Positions 7,167 through 15,132 of a stretch of 37,779 nt of DNA are shown piece after piece. The notes beneath the pieces are model-generated. The model was not told where the DNA came from and did no database searches. It worked only from the letters and a program-made list of their open reading frames with translations. Source of the stretch: Candidatus Aquidulcis sp. (lineage in GTDB: Bacteria > Chloroflexota > Anaerolineae > Anaerolineales > UBA4823). The stretch lies in the NCBI GenBank assembly GCA_020723385.1, contig DYIZ01000049.1:1-37779 (forward strand), given 5' to 3'. Each line of letters begins with the position of its first letter. Position 1 is the stretch's first letter. The position numbers and the translations under genes are program-made.

Positions 7167-8597
7167 TTATGGCTGGTGTTTTTTGCGAAAGCTCAACCCG
7201 AGCACGATCAACCCTGCAACAGCCACCAGGCTCAAGATGATCCCAGACAGGACTGGGCGGTTTGGCTGATCGTCTGGTGCAGCGGTGACGGCGACGGTGG
7301 GGCTGGCGGTGGGTCGGGGTGTGCGCGTCACGGTCGGCGGTGGTGTTGTGCGGGTAATTGTGGCGGTTGTCGTGGGCGGGCGCTGCGTGGGGGTGATTGT
7401 GGCGGGTGGTGTGACACGTAGCAGCAGCTTTTGATCCGGCCGGATGATCGAAGCGCTGTTGAGATTATTCCAAGCCATCAGATCATTGACAGTGACATTG
7501 TACAGGCTGGCAATCCAGGTCAGCGTCTCGCCGCTCTGCACGATATGATAATAATTGCCGTCGCTGGCCGGGGTCAGTTTCTCGATGGGCGTCAGCGGAC
7601 GGGGGGTGGCGCTGGGCGTCACCTTGCCGGGCGAGATGATCAGCGTTTGCCCGATCTGCAGCGGCCAATCCAATTGCCAGCCGTTCAAGGCTAAGATCGA
7701 ATCCACCGATACCTCGTAAGCCAGGGCGATCGTGGTCAAAGTCTGGTAAGCCTGCACCGTGTGGACAATTTGCCCATCTGCATCGGGCGTGCTGGCGATG
7801 ACCATGCCCACCGGGGTCGGCGTGGCGTAGCCCTCGGTGTTGCTGCTGGGGATGAACAGACGCTGCCCAATTTGCAGCCCCGTGTCTCGTGAAATGTTGT
7901 TCCAGACCTCCAGATCCTGGATGGTGACCTGGTAGGAGATCGCTATTGACCATAGAGACTGGCCGGCTTGCACGATATGGTAAATTTTCCCATCCGCATC
8001 GGGCGTGGCGATCTGCACCGGCACGATGATCTGCGAGACCGGCATTGTGCCAGCCGGGGCGGCTGTCCCCTCGGGGTAGGTATAAGGCCCGCATGAGTGC
8101 GAAGACGTGTAGGCAGCCTGTAAGACATAATAAGTCGAGCCATTCGCCGCCTGGGCAACCCCCGCTCCCACATGGCAATAAGCCGGGACTGTCGCCGGGC
8201 GCATGTGATCGGGGTCGGACCAGACCTGCATGATCGCCTCGAGGGTCATGTGGCCGACCGCGAAATTCTCGGTGGCCCACACAGTAGCGCCGCCGCCATA
8301 GCCCGCCGCCGCCAGCCGGCCGCGCACATCGCCGATATGCCAGGACATCTGGTTGGCTGCCATGATGTCGGCGGTGTTTTGAGCGACCGCGTTGACGATC
8401 GGGTCTTCGATCAGGGCTGACAGGCCGTTCGAGACGCGCAGCGTGTTCATGGCGAGGATCAAATCATAAGCAGTCACTCCGCTCGATTGGGCCAGGTTCG
8501 ACCCAGGCGAGGCCGCGCCCGCTTTTTCCGCCGGATGCAGAGACCCAGCCAGCACAATGAGGATCACAAACCAGGGGAATACACTTTTTAGTCTCAT
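7167..8597 (-). CDS. Secreted CAP-domain protein with three LysM repeats and C-terminal membrane anchor
   Basis: With the ATG at 8597 the product is 476 residues and begins with a clear signal peptide (MRLKSVFPWFVILIVLAGS). The frame opens further upstream only through a TTG. A CAP/SCP-like domain follows (about residues 40-165), including ATENFAVGHMTLEAIMQVWSD and YCHVGAGVAQ. Three LysM motifs come next, each opening with H-(I/T)-V-Q (YHIVQAGQSLWSIA, VHTVQAYQTLTTIA, YHIVQSGETLTWIA) and ending near a W-N-N or L-N-G turn and an IGQ-like strand. A Thr/Pro linker leads to a terminal hydrophobic helix and the basic tail FRKKHQP. LysM domains bind glycan chains such as peptidoglycan, so the protein is probably anchored at the cell surface. 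The role of bacterial CAP domains is poorly defined. A monocistronic unit is likely. Confidence 0.9.
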   Translation of the reverse strand: MRLKSVFPWFVILIVLAGSLHPAEKAGAASPGSNLAQSSGVTAYDLILAMNTLRVSNGLSALIEDPIVNAVAQNTADIMAANQMSWHIGDVRGRLAAAGYGGGATVWATENFAVGHMTLEAIMQVWSDPDHMRPATVPAYCHVGAGVAQAANGSTYYVLQAAYTSSHSCGPYTYPEGTAAPAGTMPVSQIIVPVQIATPDADGKIYHIVQAGQSLWSIAISYQVTIQDLEVWNNISRDTGLQIGQRLFIPSSNTEGYATPTPVGMVIASTPDADGQIVHTVQAYQTLTTIALAYEVSVDSILALNGWQLDWPLQIGQTLIISPGKVTPSATPRPLTPIEKLTPASDGNYYHIVQSGETLTWIASLYNVTVNDLMAWNNLNSASIIRPDQKLLLRVTPPATITPTQRPPTTTATITRTTPPPTVTRTPRPTASPTVAVTAAPDDQPNRPVLSGIILSLVAVAGLIVLGLSFRKKHQP

Positions 8598-8603
8598 GAA
8601 GCA

Positions 8604-8609
8604 ATTATA
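8604..8609 (-). promoter_or_regulatory. -10-like box six nucleotides before the CAP-LysM start codon
   Basis: TATAAT lies 6 nt before the ATG at 8597 on the minus strand, and no ribosome site is visible. If used, the transcript would start at or next to the ATG (leaderless). No good -35 box is present at 17-19 nt spacing, so this is tentative. Confidence 0.3.
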
Positions 8610-8672
8610 AAGCAATATTGACCGCTCATTGCTCAAGGGCAACAATCGCCACTCTCTGGTATGATTGAGATC

Positions 8673-8699
8673 GGCTCTCCCGTTGGAAACCGGAGAGCC
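8673..8699 (+). promoter_or_regulatory. Stem-loop in the leader region of the ABC exporter operon
   Basis: GGCTCTCC (8673-8680) pairs perfectly with GGAGAGCC (8692-8699) around an 11-nt loop. There is no T-run, so it is not a terminator. It lies 50 nt before the GTG start of the first exporter gene and could be a leader control element or an mRNA-stabilising hairpin. A possible -10 box TATGAT is at 8660-8665. Confidence 0.35.
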
Positions 8700-8748
8700 T
8701 TAAGACATCATTTGTCTTGCCCCCAAATTTACGGATAAGGTTCGCTTT

Positions 8749-10566
8749 GTGAGTGATCCCTCTAATAATAAATCAACCTTTCACCCTTCTACGTTGTCCA
8801 CGCTGCGCCGGGCATACAGCTACCTGTACCCTTACCTGCGCTGGACGCTGACGGCTTACGCGGCCCTGCTCGGCGCGCTGCTGCTGAACCTGCTCCTGCC
8901 GCAGATCATTCGCTGGATGATTGACCAGGGCATCTCCACTCATCAACTTAAGCCATTGGGATTGGGCGCGCTGGGAATGTTAGCCATCACCCTGCTGCGC
9001 GGCGTTTTCAGCTACCTCGAAGGCCGTTTTTCGGAAACAGCCTCGCAGAATGTGGCTTATGATCTGCGCAACGCCATCCAGCGCAAGCTGACCTCGCTGT
9101 CATTCTCATTCCATGACGAAATCGAAACCGGCGATTTGCTCTCGCGCGCCGTTCAGGATGTGGAGCGCATCCGCTTCCTGACCGGCCGCGCCACCGTGCG
9201 CTTGATCGAAGCCGCCGTCATACTGCTTGGCACAGCCGGGCTGCTGCTGTGGATGCAGCCGCGGTTGGCGCTGCTGGTGATCGCCACGATGCCCATCCTG
9301 GCTTTCCAGGCGCTGCGCTTTGGCCGCCGCTTCCGCCCGCTCTCGCTGGAAATCCAGAAGCAACTGGCCCGGCTGACCACACTGGTGGAACAAAACCTGC
9401 GCGGCATCCGCGTGGTGAAAGCTTACGCCCAGGAAACCGCCGAGATCGAGCGTTTCGGGGAGGCCAACACCCATTGGTTCGAGCTGTCCTCCACGGCGGC
9501 GCGGCTGCAAGCGGTGCAGGCCCCCCTCCTGCTGTTGATCGCCAACCTCGGGATCGTGTTCATCTTTTGGTACGGAGGCCGGTTGGTCGTATCGGAAGAA
9601 CTGACTCTCGGGGCGCTGGTGGCCTTCACGGCTTATCTCGGCCAATTGATTGATCCGGTGCGCCGGTTGGGGATGATCATCCCGGCCCTGGCGATTGCCA
9701 GCTCGTCGGCGGAACGCATCTTCGAGATTTTGGATGCTGTGCCAGATGTGGAAGATGCTCCCGATGCCACTCCGCTGCCTGAGGCGCGCGGCCACGTGCG
9801 GTTCGAAAGTGTCTCGTTTGCTTATCGCAGCCAGCAGAACCTGGCGGCGGTGCTGGATCACATCTCGTTCGAGGCCCAGCCCGGGCAGGTGGTGGCGCTG
9901 CTTGGCCCAACCGGATCGGGAAAATCCACCGTGATCAGCCTGATCCCGCGCTTCTACGATCCCACCGGCGGGCGCATCCTCGTTGATGGAGTGGACAGCC
10001 GCAAAGCCACGCTCAAATCGCTGCGCAGCCAGGTGGGGATCGTCATGCAGGAAACGACGCTGTTTGCGGCCAGCATTCGCGAGAATATCGCCTTTGGCCG
10101 CCCGGAAGCCAGCGACGAAGACATCGTCGCCGCCGCCCAGGCCGCCCAGGCGCACGAATTCATCCTCGCCATGCCGCAGGGCTATGAGACTCGAATCGGC
10201 GAGCGCGGCGTCACCCTGTCGGGCGGGCAGAAACAGCGCATCGCCATTGCCCGCGCGCTGCTGATGGCTCCGCGCATCCTGATCCTCGACGATGCCACTG
10301 CCTCGGTGGATATGGAGACCGAGCATCTGATCCAGCAGGCCTTTGGCTGCCTGATGCAGAACCGCACAACGTTCGTCATTGCCCATCGCTTGAGCACTGT
10401 GCGCCGGGCTGATCTGATCCTGGTTTTGGAAGGGGGCCGCATCGCGGCGCGTGGCAAACACGATGAGCTGCTGGAAACCTCGCCGCTCTACCGCCAAATC
10501 TACGAGCAGCAGCTCAACCCAGCCGGCCAGAAAGCCAGTCAACCGGCGCAGGAGGCCGCGCGATGA
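8749..10566 (+). CDS. ABC exporter half-transporter with degenerate Walker B (subunit 1 of heterodimer)
   Basis: A 605-residue type IV ABC exporter subunit. Six membrane helices occupy about residues 25-320 and a nucleotide-binding domain about 350-590. Walker A is GPTGSGKST (386-394), the signature is LSGGQKQR (490 on) and Walker B is LILDDATASVD. The catalytic glutamate after D514 is replaced by aspartate (D515), and the H-switch is IAHRLST. In known heterodimeric exporters such as TM287/288 and BmrCD, this marks the subunit contributing the degenerate site. The start is GTG with AAGG 8 nt upstream. The stop overlaps the next start (ATGA), so the partner is co-translated. The likely role is efflux of a drug, lipid or peptide; the substrate is unknown. 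Confidence 0.92.
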   Translation: MSDPSNNKSTFHPSTLSTLRRAYSYLYPYLRWTLTAYAALLGALLLNLLLPQIIRWMIDQGISTHQLKPLGLGALGMLAITLLRGVFSYLEGRFSETASQNVAYDLRNAIQRKLTSLSFSFHDEIETGDLLSRAVQDVERIRFLTGRATVRLIEAAVILLGTAGLLLWMQPRLALLVIATMPILAFQALRFGRRFRPLSLEIQKQLARLTTLVEQNLRGIRVVKAYAQETAEIERFGEANTHWFELSSTAARLQAVQAPLLLLIANLGIVFIFWYGGRLVVSEELTLGALVAFTAYLGQLIDPVRRLGMIIPALAIASSSAERIFEILDAVPDVEDAPDATPLPEARGHVRFESVSFAYRSQQNLAAVLDHISFEAQPGQVVALLGPTGSGKSTVISLIPRFYDPTGGRILVDGVDSRKATLKSLRSQVGIVMQETTLFAASIRENIAFGRPEASDEDIVAAAQAAQAHEFILAMPQGYETRIGERGVTLSGGQKQRIAIARALLMAPRILILDDATASVDMETEHLIQQAFGCLMQNRTTFVIAHRLSTVRRADLILVLEGGRIAARGKHDELLETSPLYRQIYEQQLNPAGQKASQPAQEAAR

Positions 10567-12437
10567 CCTTTTCAATCGGCACCTCTAACCTGGGCATGGG
10601 CCCGCGCGGCGCGCTGGAAGATTTCGGCGGCAAAGACGTTAAGGATGGCGCTTTCATCAATCCACACGTGGTGCGGCGTATGTTGGATTATCTCAGGCCC
10701 TATCGGCTGCAGATGGCGTCCGCCTTCCTGCTGATGCTGTTGGAAACCAGCATGACGCTGCTGACGCCGTACCTCTTCAAGGTTGCTGTAGACTCTTATA
10801 TCGCCAGCGGCAATGCGGCGGGCTTGAACCGGATAGCCCTGGCCCTGGCGGGCAGTTTTATAACCCTTTACCTGGCGATAGCCGGTGAGCGTTACCTGCT
10901 GGCCTGGGTCAGCCAGCATGTGCTGGCCAATCTGCGCTCCGATCTGTTTCGCCACTTGCAGCGCCAGTCGCTCAGTTTTCACGACAGCCGGATTGCCGGG
11001 GTCACTGTCTCGCGGGTGATCAACGATGTGGCCGAGATCAACGAGCTGCTTTCGCAGGGCGTGATCACCCTGATCGGCGATATGCTGACCCTGGTGGGGA
11101 TCATTATCGTCATGTTCGGCATGAACCCGCGCCTGGCGCTGCTGACCTTCACGGTGCTGCCCCTCATGTTCCTGGCCACGTATCTTTTCTCCCGCCAGGC
11201 GAGGAGCGCCTTCCGCGAGACGCGTTCGCGGGTGGCGGCGGTGGTCGGTAACCTGGCCGAGGGCATCAACGGCATCCGGGCGATCCAGGCTTTTGCCCAG
11301 GAGGAAACCAGCGGCGAGCGTTTCACCAACGTCAACGAAGCTAACCGCAACGCTTATATCAACGCCATGACGCTGTCGTATATCTTCCTGCCAAGTATCG
11401 AATTTTTGAGCATCCTGTCCACGGTGATTGTGCTGTTCTTCGGGGGGCTGGCGGTGGGGGCGGGGCAAGTGAGCCTGGGAGTGCTGGTGGCGTTCCTGTC
11501 CTATGTGACGCGCTTCTTCCAGCCGGTGCAGGAGTTGAGCCGCCTGTACACCACCATGCAGTCGGCGATGGCGGGCGGCGAGCAGGTGTTGAAGCTGCTG
11601 GATACGCCGCCTTCAGTGGCGGACCTGCCGGACGCCATCGAGCTGCCGCCGGTGCGCGGGGAGGTGCGCTTCGAGCAGGTCTCTTTCCGCTATCGCAGCG
11701 ACGAGGAATCCAGTGCGCCGCCGGTGCTGCAGAACATCAATCTGAGGATCGAACCCGGCCAGACCGTGGCCCTGGTCGGCCCGACGGGCGCTGGGAAAAC
11801 GACTATCGCCAACCTGGTGGCGCGATTTTATGATGTCAGCGCGGGCCGCGTGCTGGTGGATGGGATTGATGTGCGCGGCGTAACCCAGGAGTCGCTGCGG
11901 AAGCAGGTGCGGGTCGTTACGCAGGATCCCTTCCTGTTCTCGCGCACCATCGCCGAGAACATCCGTTTTGGCCGCCTCGAGGCCAGCGACGCCGAGGTGG
12001 AGCAGGCGGCCCGGCAGGCCAACGCCCACACCTTCATCGCCGCGCTGCCCCACGGGTACCAGACCCGCATCCTCGAGGGCGGGGTCAACCTGTCGGTGGG
12101 CCAGCGCCAATTGATCGCTATCGCCCGCGCTATCCTGGCCGACCCGCGTATCCTGATCCTGGATGAAGCCACCGCCAATATAGACACCGTCACCGAAGGG
12201 CTGATCCAGGGCGCGCTGGAAAACGTGCTGCGCGGGCGCACCGCCATCGTCATCGCTCACCGCCTGAGCACCATCCGCCAGGCCGACTGCATCTACGTGC
12301 TGGAAGAAGGTCAAATCGTGGAGCAGGGCACTCACGCCGAATTGCTGGAACAGGGTGGGCTGTATCGTGAATTGCACGAGCGGTTGTTCATCGAGACAGA
12401 GGCGGGTTCCGAGTCGGTTGATAGACAAGATGTGTGA
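10563..12437 (+). CDS. ABC exporter half-transporter, canonical Walker B (subunit 2 of heterodimer)
   Basis: A 624-residue partner of the preceding gene, starting within its stop codon (ATGA). Membrane helices occupy about residues 50-340 and the nucleotide-binding domain about 370-605. Walker A is GPTGAGKTT (406-414). Walker B is LILDEATANID with the catalytic E535 intact. The signature reads LSVGQ (510-514) instead of LSGGQ. A changed signature here and a changed Walker B in the partner fall in the same composite ATP site, exactly the pattern of asymmetric heterodimeric exporters. There is an extra N-terminal stretch of about 45 residues before the first helix. A methyltransferase follows after 25 nt and may be co-transcribed. 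Confidence 0.93.
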   Translation: MTFSIGTSNLGMGPRGALEDFGGKDVKDGAFINPHVVRRMLDYLRPYRLQMASAFLLMLLETSMTLLTPYLFKVAVDSYIASGNAAGLNRIALALAGSFITLYLAIAGERYLLAWVSQHVLANLRSDLFRHLQRQSLSFHDSRIAGVTVSRVINDVAEINELLSQGVITLIGDMLTLVGIIIVMFGMNPRLALLTFTVLPLMFLATYLFSRQARSAFRETRSRVAAVVGNLAEGINGIRAIQAFAQEETSGERFTNVNEANRNAYINAMTLSYIFLPSIEFLSILSTVIVLFFGGLAVGAGQVSLGVLVAFLSYVTRFFQPVQELSRLYTTMQSAMAGGEQVLKLLDTPPSVADLPDAIELPPVRGEVRFEQVSFRYRSDEESSAPPVLQNINLRIEPGQTVALVGPTGAGKTTIANLVARFYDVSAGRVLVDGIDVRGVTQESLRKQVRVVTQDPFLFSRTIAENIRFGRLEASDAEVEQAARQANAHTFIAALPHGYQTRILEGGVNLSVGQRQLIAIARAILADPRILILDEATANIDTVTEGLIQGALENVLRGRTAIVIAHRLSTIRQADCIYVLEEGQIVEQGTHAELLEQGGLYRELHERLFIETEAGSESVDRQDV

Positions 12438-12462
12438 ATGAACGAGAAATGAGGATAAAACC

Positions 12463-13242
12463 ATGAATAGAATGACCCAAGCCAACAAAAAAGGGTGGGA
12501 CGGCCTGGCGGCAACCCATTACAAAAATTATCACATTGACAAATTACTGGCGGGAACGCCCTTGTTGAATGAGCTGATCCAAAAAGAAGTCGGGGATGTG
12601 AAGGGCAAATCGCTGGTGCATTTGCTTTGCCATATCGGAACCGATACCCTGTCCTGGGCGCTGCTCGGCGCCAAGGTCACGGGTATTGATATTTCGTCCG
12701 AATCATTGAAATATGCCAGGAAGCTGGCGGCGCAGATGGGAATTGGCGCAGAGTTTATCGAGGCGGATGTCATGGAAGCCGCGCAGATCGTGCAGGATAA
12801 ATATGATATTGCGTTTTCATCAACGGGGGTGCTTTGCTGGCTTCCGGATATTCAACGCTATGCGCAAACCGTGCGGCATCTATTACGTGACGATGGTTTC
12901 TTTTATATTTTCGACGGTCATCCGTTTCGAAGTGTCTTTCTCGATGAAGCAGGAGAGTCAAACACCCAGGCGATCCACGGAAACTATTTCCGCAAGGAAG
13001 TGTGGCAGTATGACAACATGGGAGATTATACGGACGCGGACCTGAAAATACCGGTCAATTCTTACGAATGGAATTGGACGATGGGAGAAATTATCACTGC
13101 TTTTTGTGAAGCCGGTATGCGGATTGTGTTCCTGCACGAGTTCCCGCAGTATTTTTATAATGGGTATACCCCGTATGATGTTCAAAATGAAAAAGTTGAG
13201 CTGTACCCCTGTACGTTTAGTCTCAAAGCGAGGGCCAAGTAA
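12463..13242 (+). CDS. Class I SAM-dependent methyltransferase
   Basis: A 259-residue protein with a Rossmann-type SAM-binding fold. Motif I is altered to HLLCHIGTDTLSWALLGAKV, followed by the acidic residue in GIDISSESL and by FIEADV and FSSTGVLCWLPD. The substrate, whether a small molecule or another target, cannot be told. GAGG lies 8 nt before the ATG at 12463. An in-frame ATG at 12472 is a less likely alternative. Base composition is visibly lower in G+C than the exporter genes before it and matches the next gene, so this pair may have a different origin. It may be transcribed with the exporter, since only 25 nt separate them. Confidence 0.85.
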   Translation: MNRMTQANKKGWDGLAATHYKNYHIDKLLAGTPLLNELIQKEVGDVKGKSLVHLLCHIGTDTLSWALLGAKVTGIDISSESLKYARKLAAQMGIGAEFIEADVMEAAQIVQDKYDIAFSSTGVLCWLPDIQRYAQTVRHLLRDDGFFYIFDGHPFRSVFLDEAGESNTQAIHGNYFRKEVWQYDNMGDYTDADLKIPVNSYEWNWTMGEIITAFCEAGMRIVFLHEFPQYFYNGYTPYDVQNEKVELYPCTFSLKARAK

Positions 13243-13343
13243 TTGTTAGATTGGAAAATATGGCAACTTCTGCCGATGAATTGAAAAGTCAAGATGGAAT
13301 GAAATCCTGTGTTTCCCTATGCCATATCGCTGGTGGAATAACA

Positions 13344-14255
13344 ATGAAAAGTTTTAGGAAATTTCATGTTCTTTTGGTCATAATCATCCTGACCGGATGT
13401 CAAGCAAAATGGAGCCAGCCGTTTCCGAATGCTGATATCGTTTATCAGTCTGACAGTCGTGACCTATCGCTGATTAGCTTTATCAATTCGGATGGTTCCA
13501 ACCCTGTTGTGCTCGATGTAGGTGACTATCTGATAACACCTGCATGGGCTATAGATGGGAAACGAATCTACGGATTGGCAAAAAGTGGGGTCTATATAGA
13601 CAGGGGATATCCAGCTTATTGGGAATCTAATGGGACATTTAAAGAATGCCGCCAATGGTTTAATTTTAGCCAAATCGAGCATATTATTCTTGCGGATGGC
13701 ACTGAGCAAGCATTGATAATGAGTAGCAAGTCTTTACTGATTGTAGACAATGAAAAATGTGACCTTATCGAAGTGGTGCTAGACTTTACGAATCGTGGCG
13801 AGTTATCCCTACGTGGTTTTTCATATCGTACAGATGGGCAATGGTTATTATATGGATTAGAGAGAACCAAAGATGTATATGAGAGAACTTATCAGATCAA
13901 CAAGGTGAAAATAAACGCTCTCCAGGAAGTTGAGATGGTGGAAGGGATCAATCCATCCTGGTCGTCAGATGGCTCACAGATCGCGTATGTGCAGGCTGAT
14001 GGAATTTATGTTATGAATGCAGACGGTTCGCAGCCTCGCCAGCTCATTTCACATAACTTTGTAGATTCACATGGAATTTTCGGCGTAATTCCGCCCATAC
14101 CGCAATGGTCACCGGATGGGAAATGGATTGTTTACCATCGGTGTGATACATACTCTTGCATCGTATATGAAAACACAATTTACAAAGTGGAGGTTTCATC
14201 AGGCAGTGAGGTGAAGTTGATCTATGGAGGCGGCTATCCTGACTGGAAGCCATAA
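13344..14255 (+). CDS. Lipoprotein with WD40/TolB-like beta-propeller repeats
   Basis: With the ATG at 13344 (GGTGG 7 nt upstream) the product has 303 residues and begins MKSFRKFHVLLVIIILTGC, a lipoprotein signal with lipobox LTGC. The frame extends upstream to 13251 only through a TTG without a signal peptide. The mature part contains PD40/TolB-like motifs, for example INPSWSSDGSQIAYVQADGI, GIYVMNADGSQPRQL and PQWSPDGKWIVYHR. These propellers usually mediate protein contacts outside the membrane, and no enzyme activity is indicated. The gene is AT-rich compared with its surroundings, like the methyltransferase before it. Confidence 0.85.
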   Translation: MKSFRKFHVLLVIIILTGCQAKWSQPFPNADIVYQSDSRDLSLISFINSDGSNPVVLDVGDYLITPAWAIDGKRIYGLAKSGVYIDRGYPAYWESNGTFKECRQWFNFSQIEHIILADGTEQALIMSSKSLLIVDNEKCDLIEVVLDFTNRGELSLRGFSYRTDGQWLLYGLERTKDVYERTYQINKVKINALQEVEMVEGINPSWSSDGSQIAYVQADGIYVMNADGSQPRQLISHNFVDSHGIFGVIPPIPQWSPDGKWIVYHRCDTYSCIVYENTIYKVEVSSGSEVKLIYGGGYPDWKP

Positions 14256-14360
14256 CCATTTCTGTTCTGTGTTCCACTTCGATGAAAAACTTTCTTTCAG
14301 GCATTAGTGAATACTGACCGCTGAAAACTCCCACCCCATACAAGAAATCGAGAGACAAAC

Positions 14361-14780
14361 ATGAAATCCTACCGAAAAGAATTGTGGTTCGATATCCGTT
14401 TCCGGCGAGGCTTCGTCAATATCACCTCGCAGGTCGAGATGTGCCTGAAGGAAAGCGGCATCAAGGAAGGCCTCGTTCTGGTAAACGCGATGCATATCAC
14501 CGCATCCGTGTTCGTCAATGACGACGAAAGCGGCTTGCACCACGATTACGAGATGTGGCTGGAGCAGCTTGCCCCGCACGAGCCGGTCAGCCAATACTGG
14601 CATAACCGCACCGGCGAGGATAACGCTGACGCGCATCTCAAGCGGCAGGTGATGGGCCGCGAGGTGGTCGTGGCTGTTACCGAAGGCCGCCTGGACTTTG
14701 GCCCGTGGGAGCAGATTTTCTACGGGGAATTCGACGGCCGCCGGAAGAAGCGCGTCCTGGTCAAGATCATTGGGGAGTAA
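14361..14780 (+). CDS. yjbQ: YjbQ family protein (UPF0047)
   Basis: A 139-residue single-domain protein of the YjbQ/UPF0047 family. Typical segments are [36 protein letters not shown], the invariant [17 protein letters not shown] and [11 protein letters not shown]. The conserved histidine/aspartate cluster is thought to bind metal, and some members act weakly as thiamine-phosphate synthase. The physiological role is unsettled. Part of this gene (14565-14590) recurs almost unchanged at 36377-36402. No strong ribosome site is seen (GAGAG 7 nt upstream). It appears to be a single-gene unit. Confidence 0.9.
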   Translation: MKSYRKELWFDIRFRRGFVNITSQVEMCLKESGIKEGLVLVNAMHITASVFVNDDESGLHHDYEMWLEQLAPHEPVSQYWHNRTGEDNADAHLKRQVMGREVVVAVTEGRLDFGPWEQIFYGEFDGRRKKRVLVKIIGE

Positions 14781-14857
14781 CGGCAGGGAAAAGCCTTGAA
14801 AGGGTTATCAGAGCACTCCCCGCAGGCGATTTTTGATTCAGGGCAGATCCCAGGGGG

Positions 14858-14998
14858 TTAAAAAGTGAACACCAACTGGTCAGCGGCCATCCCCGGCAGG
14901 TTCGACCAGTAATCTGGAGCGCCCGCACCGCCCGGCGGCCAAATATACAGCAGGCTGAGGGGATTGTGCGCCTGATTCCTTGCAACGGTTGGGTACAT
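14858..14998 (-). pseudogene. 46-codon protein-like reading frame, possible gene remnant
   Basis: Read on the minus strand this gives 46 residues including NPLSLLYIWPPGG and APDYWSNLPGMAADQLVF, ending in TAA. The composition (Trp, Tyr, Pro and Gly in plausible contexts) looks like the C-terminal end of a real protein. No ribosome site precedes the ATG and a stop lies directly upstream. It may be the decayed tail of a lost gene or chance. I do not recognise a family. Confidence 0.2.
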
Positions 14999-15006
14999 TC
15001 AGCACA

Positions 15007-15035
15007 TCGCCACAAAAATGAAATACTGCTACAAT
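15007..15035 (+). promoter_or_regulatory. Possible promoter for the symporter-esterase-PHP operon
   Basis: TCGCCA (15007-15012), a 17-nt spacer, then TACAAT (15030-15035), about 100 nt before the symporter ATG. The -10 is good and the -35 matches four of six positions. Confidence 0.35.
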
Positions 15036-15132
15036 TTGAGTATCCATACGATTCAACGTAAACCGGAAGACCTCTACCAGGAATTCAAAGAAACGCAGCT
15101 CTGTTCACAAACCCCTCAGGAGGCACACCCCC

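Larger units (their letters stand above)
14781..15132. other. 352-nt intergenic region before the symporter operon
   Basis: It separates yjbQ from the symporter gene. It contains one protein-like minus-strand reading frame (14858-14998) and a possible promoter (15007-15035), listed separately. No strong terminator is seen after yjbQ. Confidence 0.5.

Noticed and set aside
8673-8699. The exporter leader hairpin as an intrinsic terminator or riboswitch
   Set aside because: No T-run follows, and there is no recognisable riboswitch core, so it is left as an unexplained stem-loop.
9106-10575. A 489-codon minus-strand reading frame opposite the first ABC exporter gene
   Set aside because: Its composition (His, Gln, Gly, Arg rich) is that of an antisense shadow, and the plus-strand exporter is unambiguous.
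13251-13343. Upstream extension of the propeller lipoprotein
   Set aside because: The extension begins at a TTG and would bury the clear lipoprotein signal that starts at 13344.
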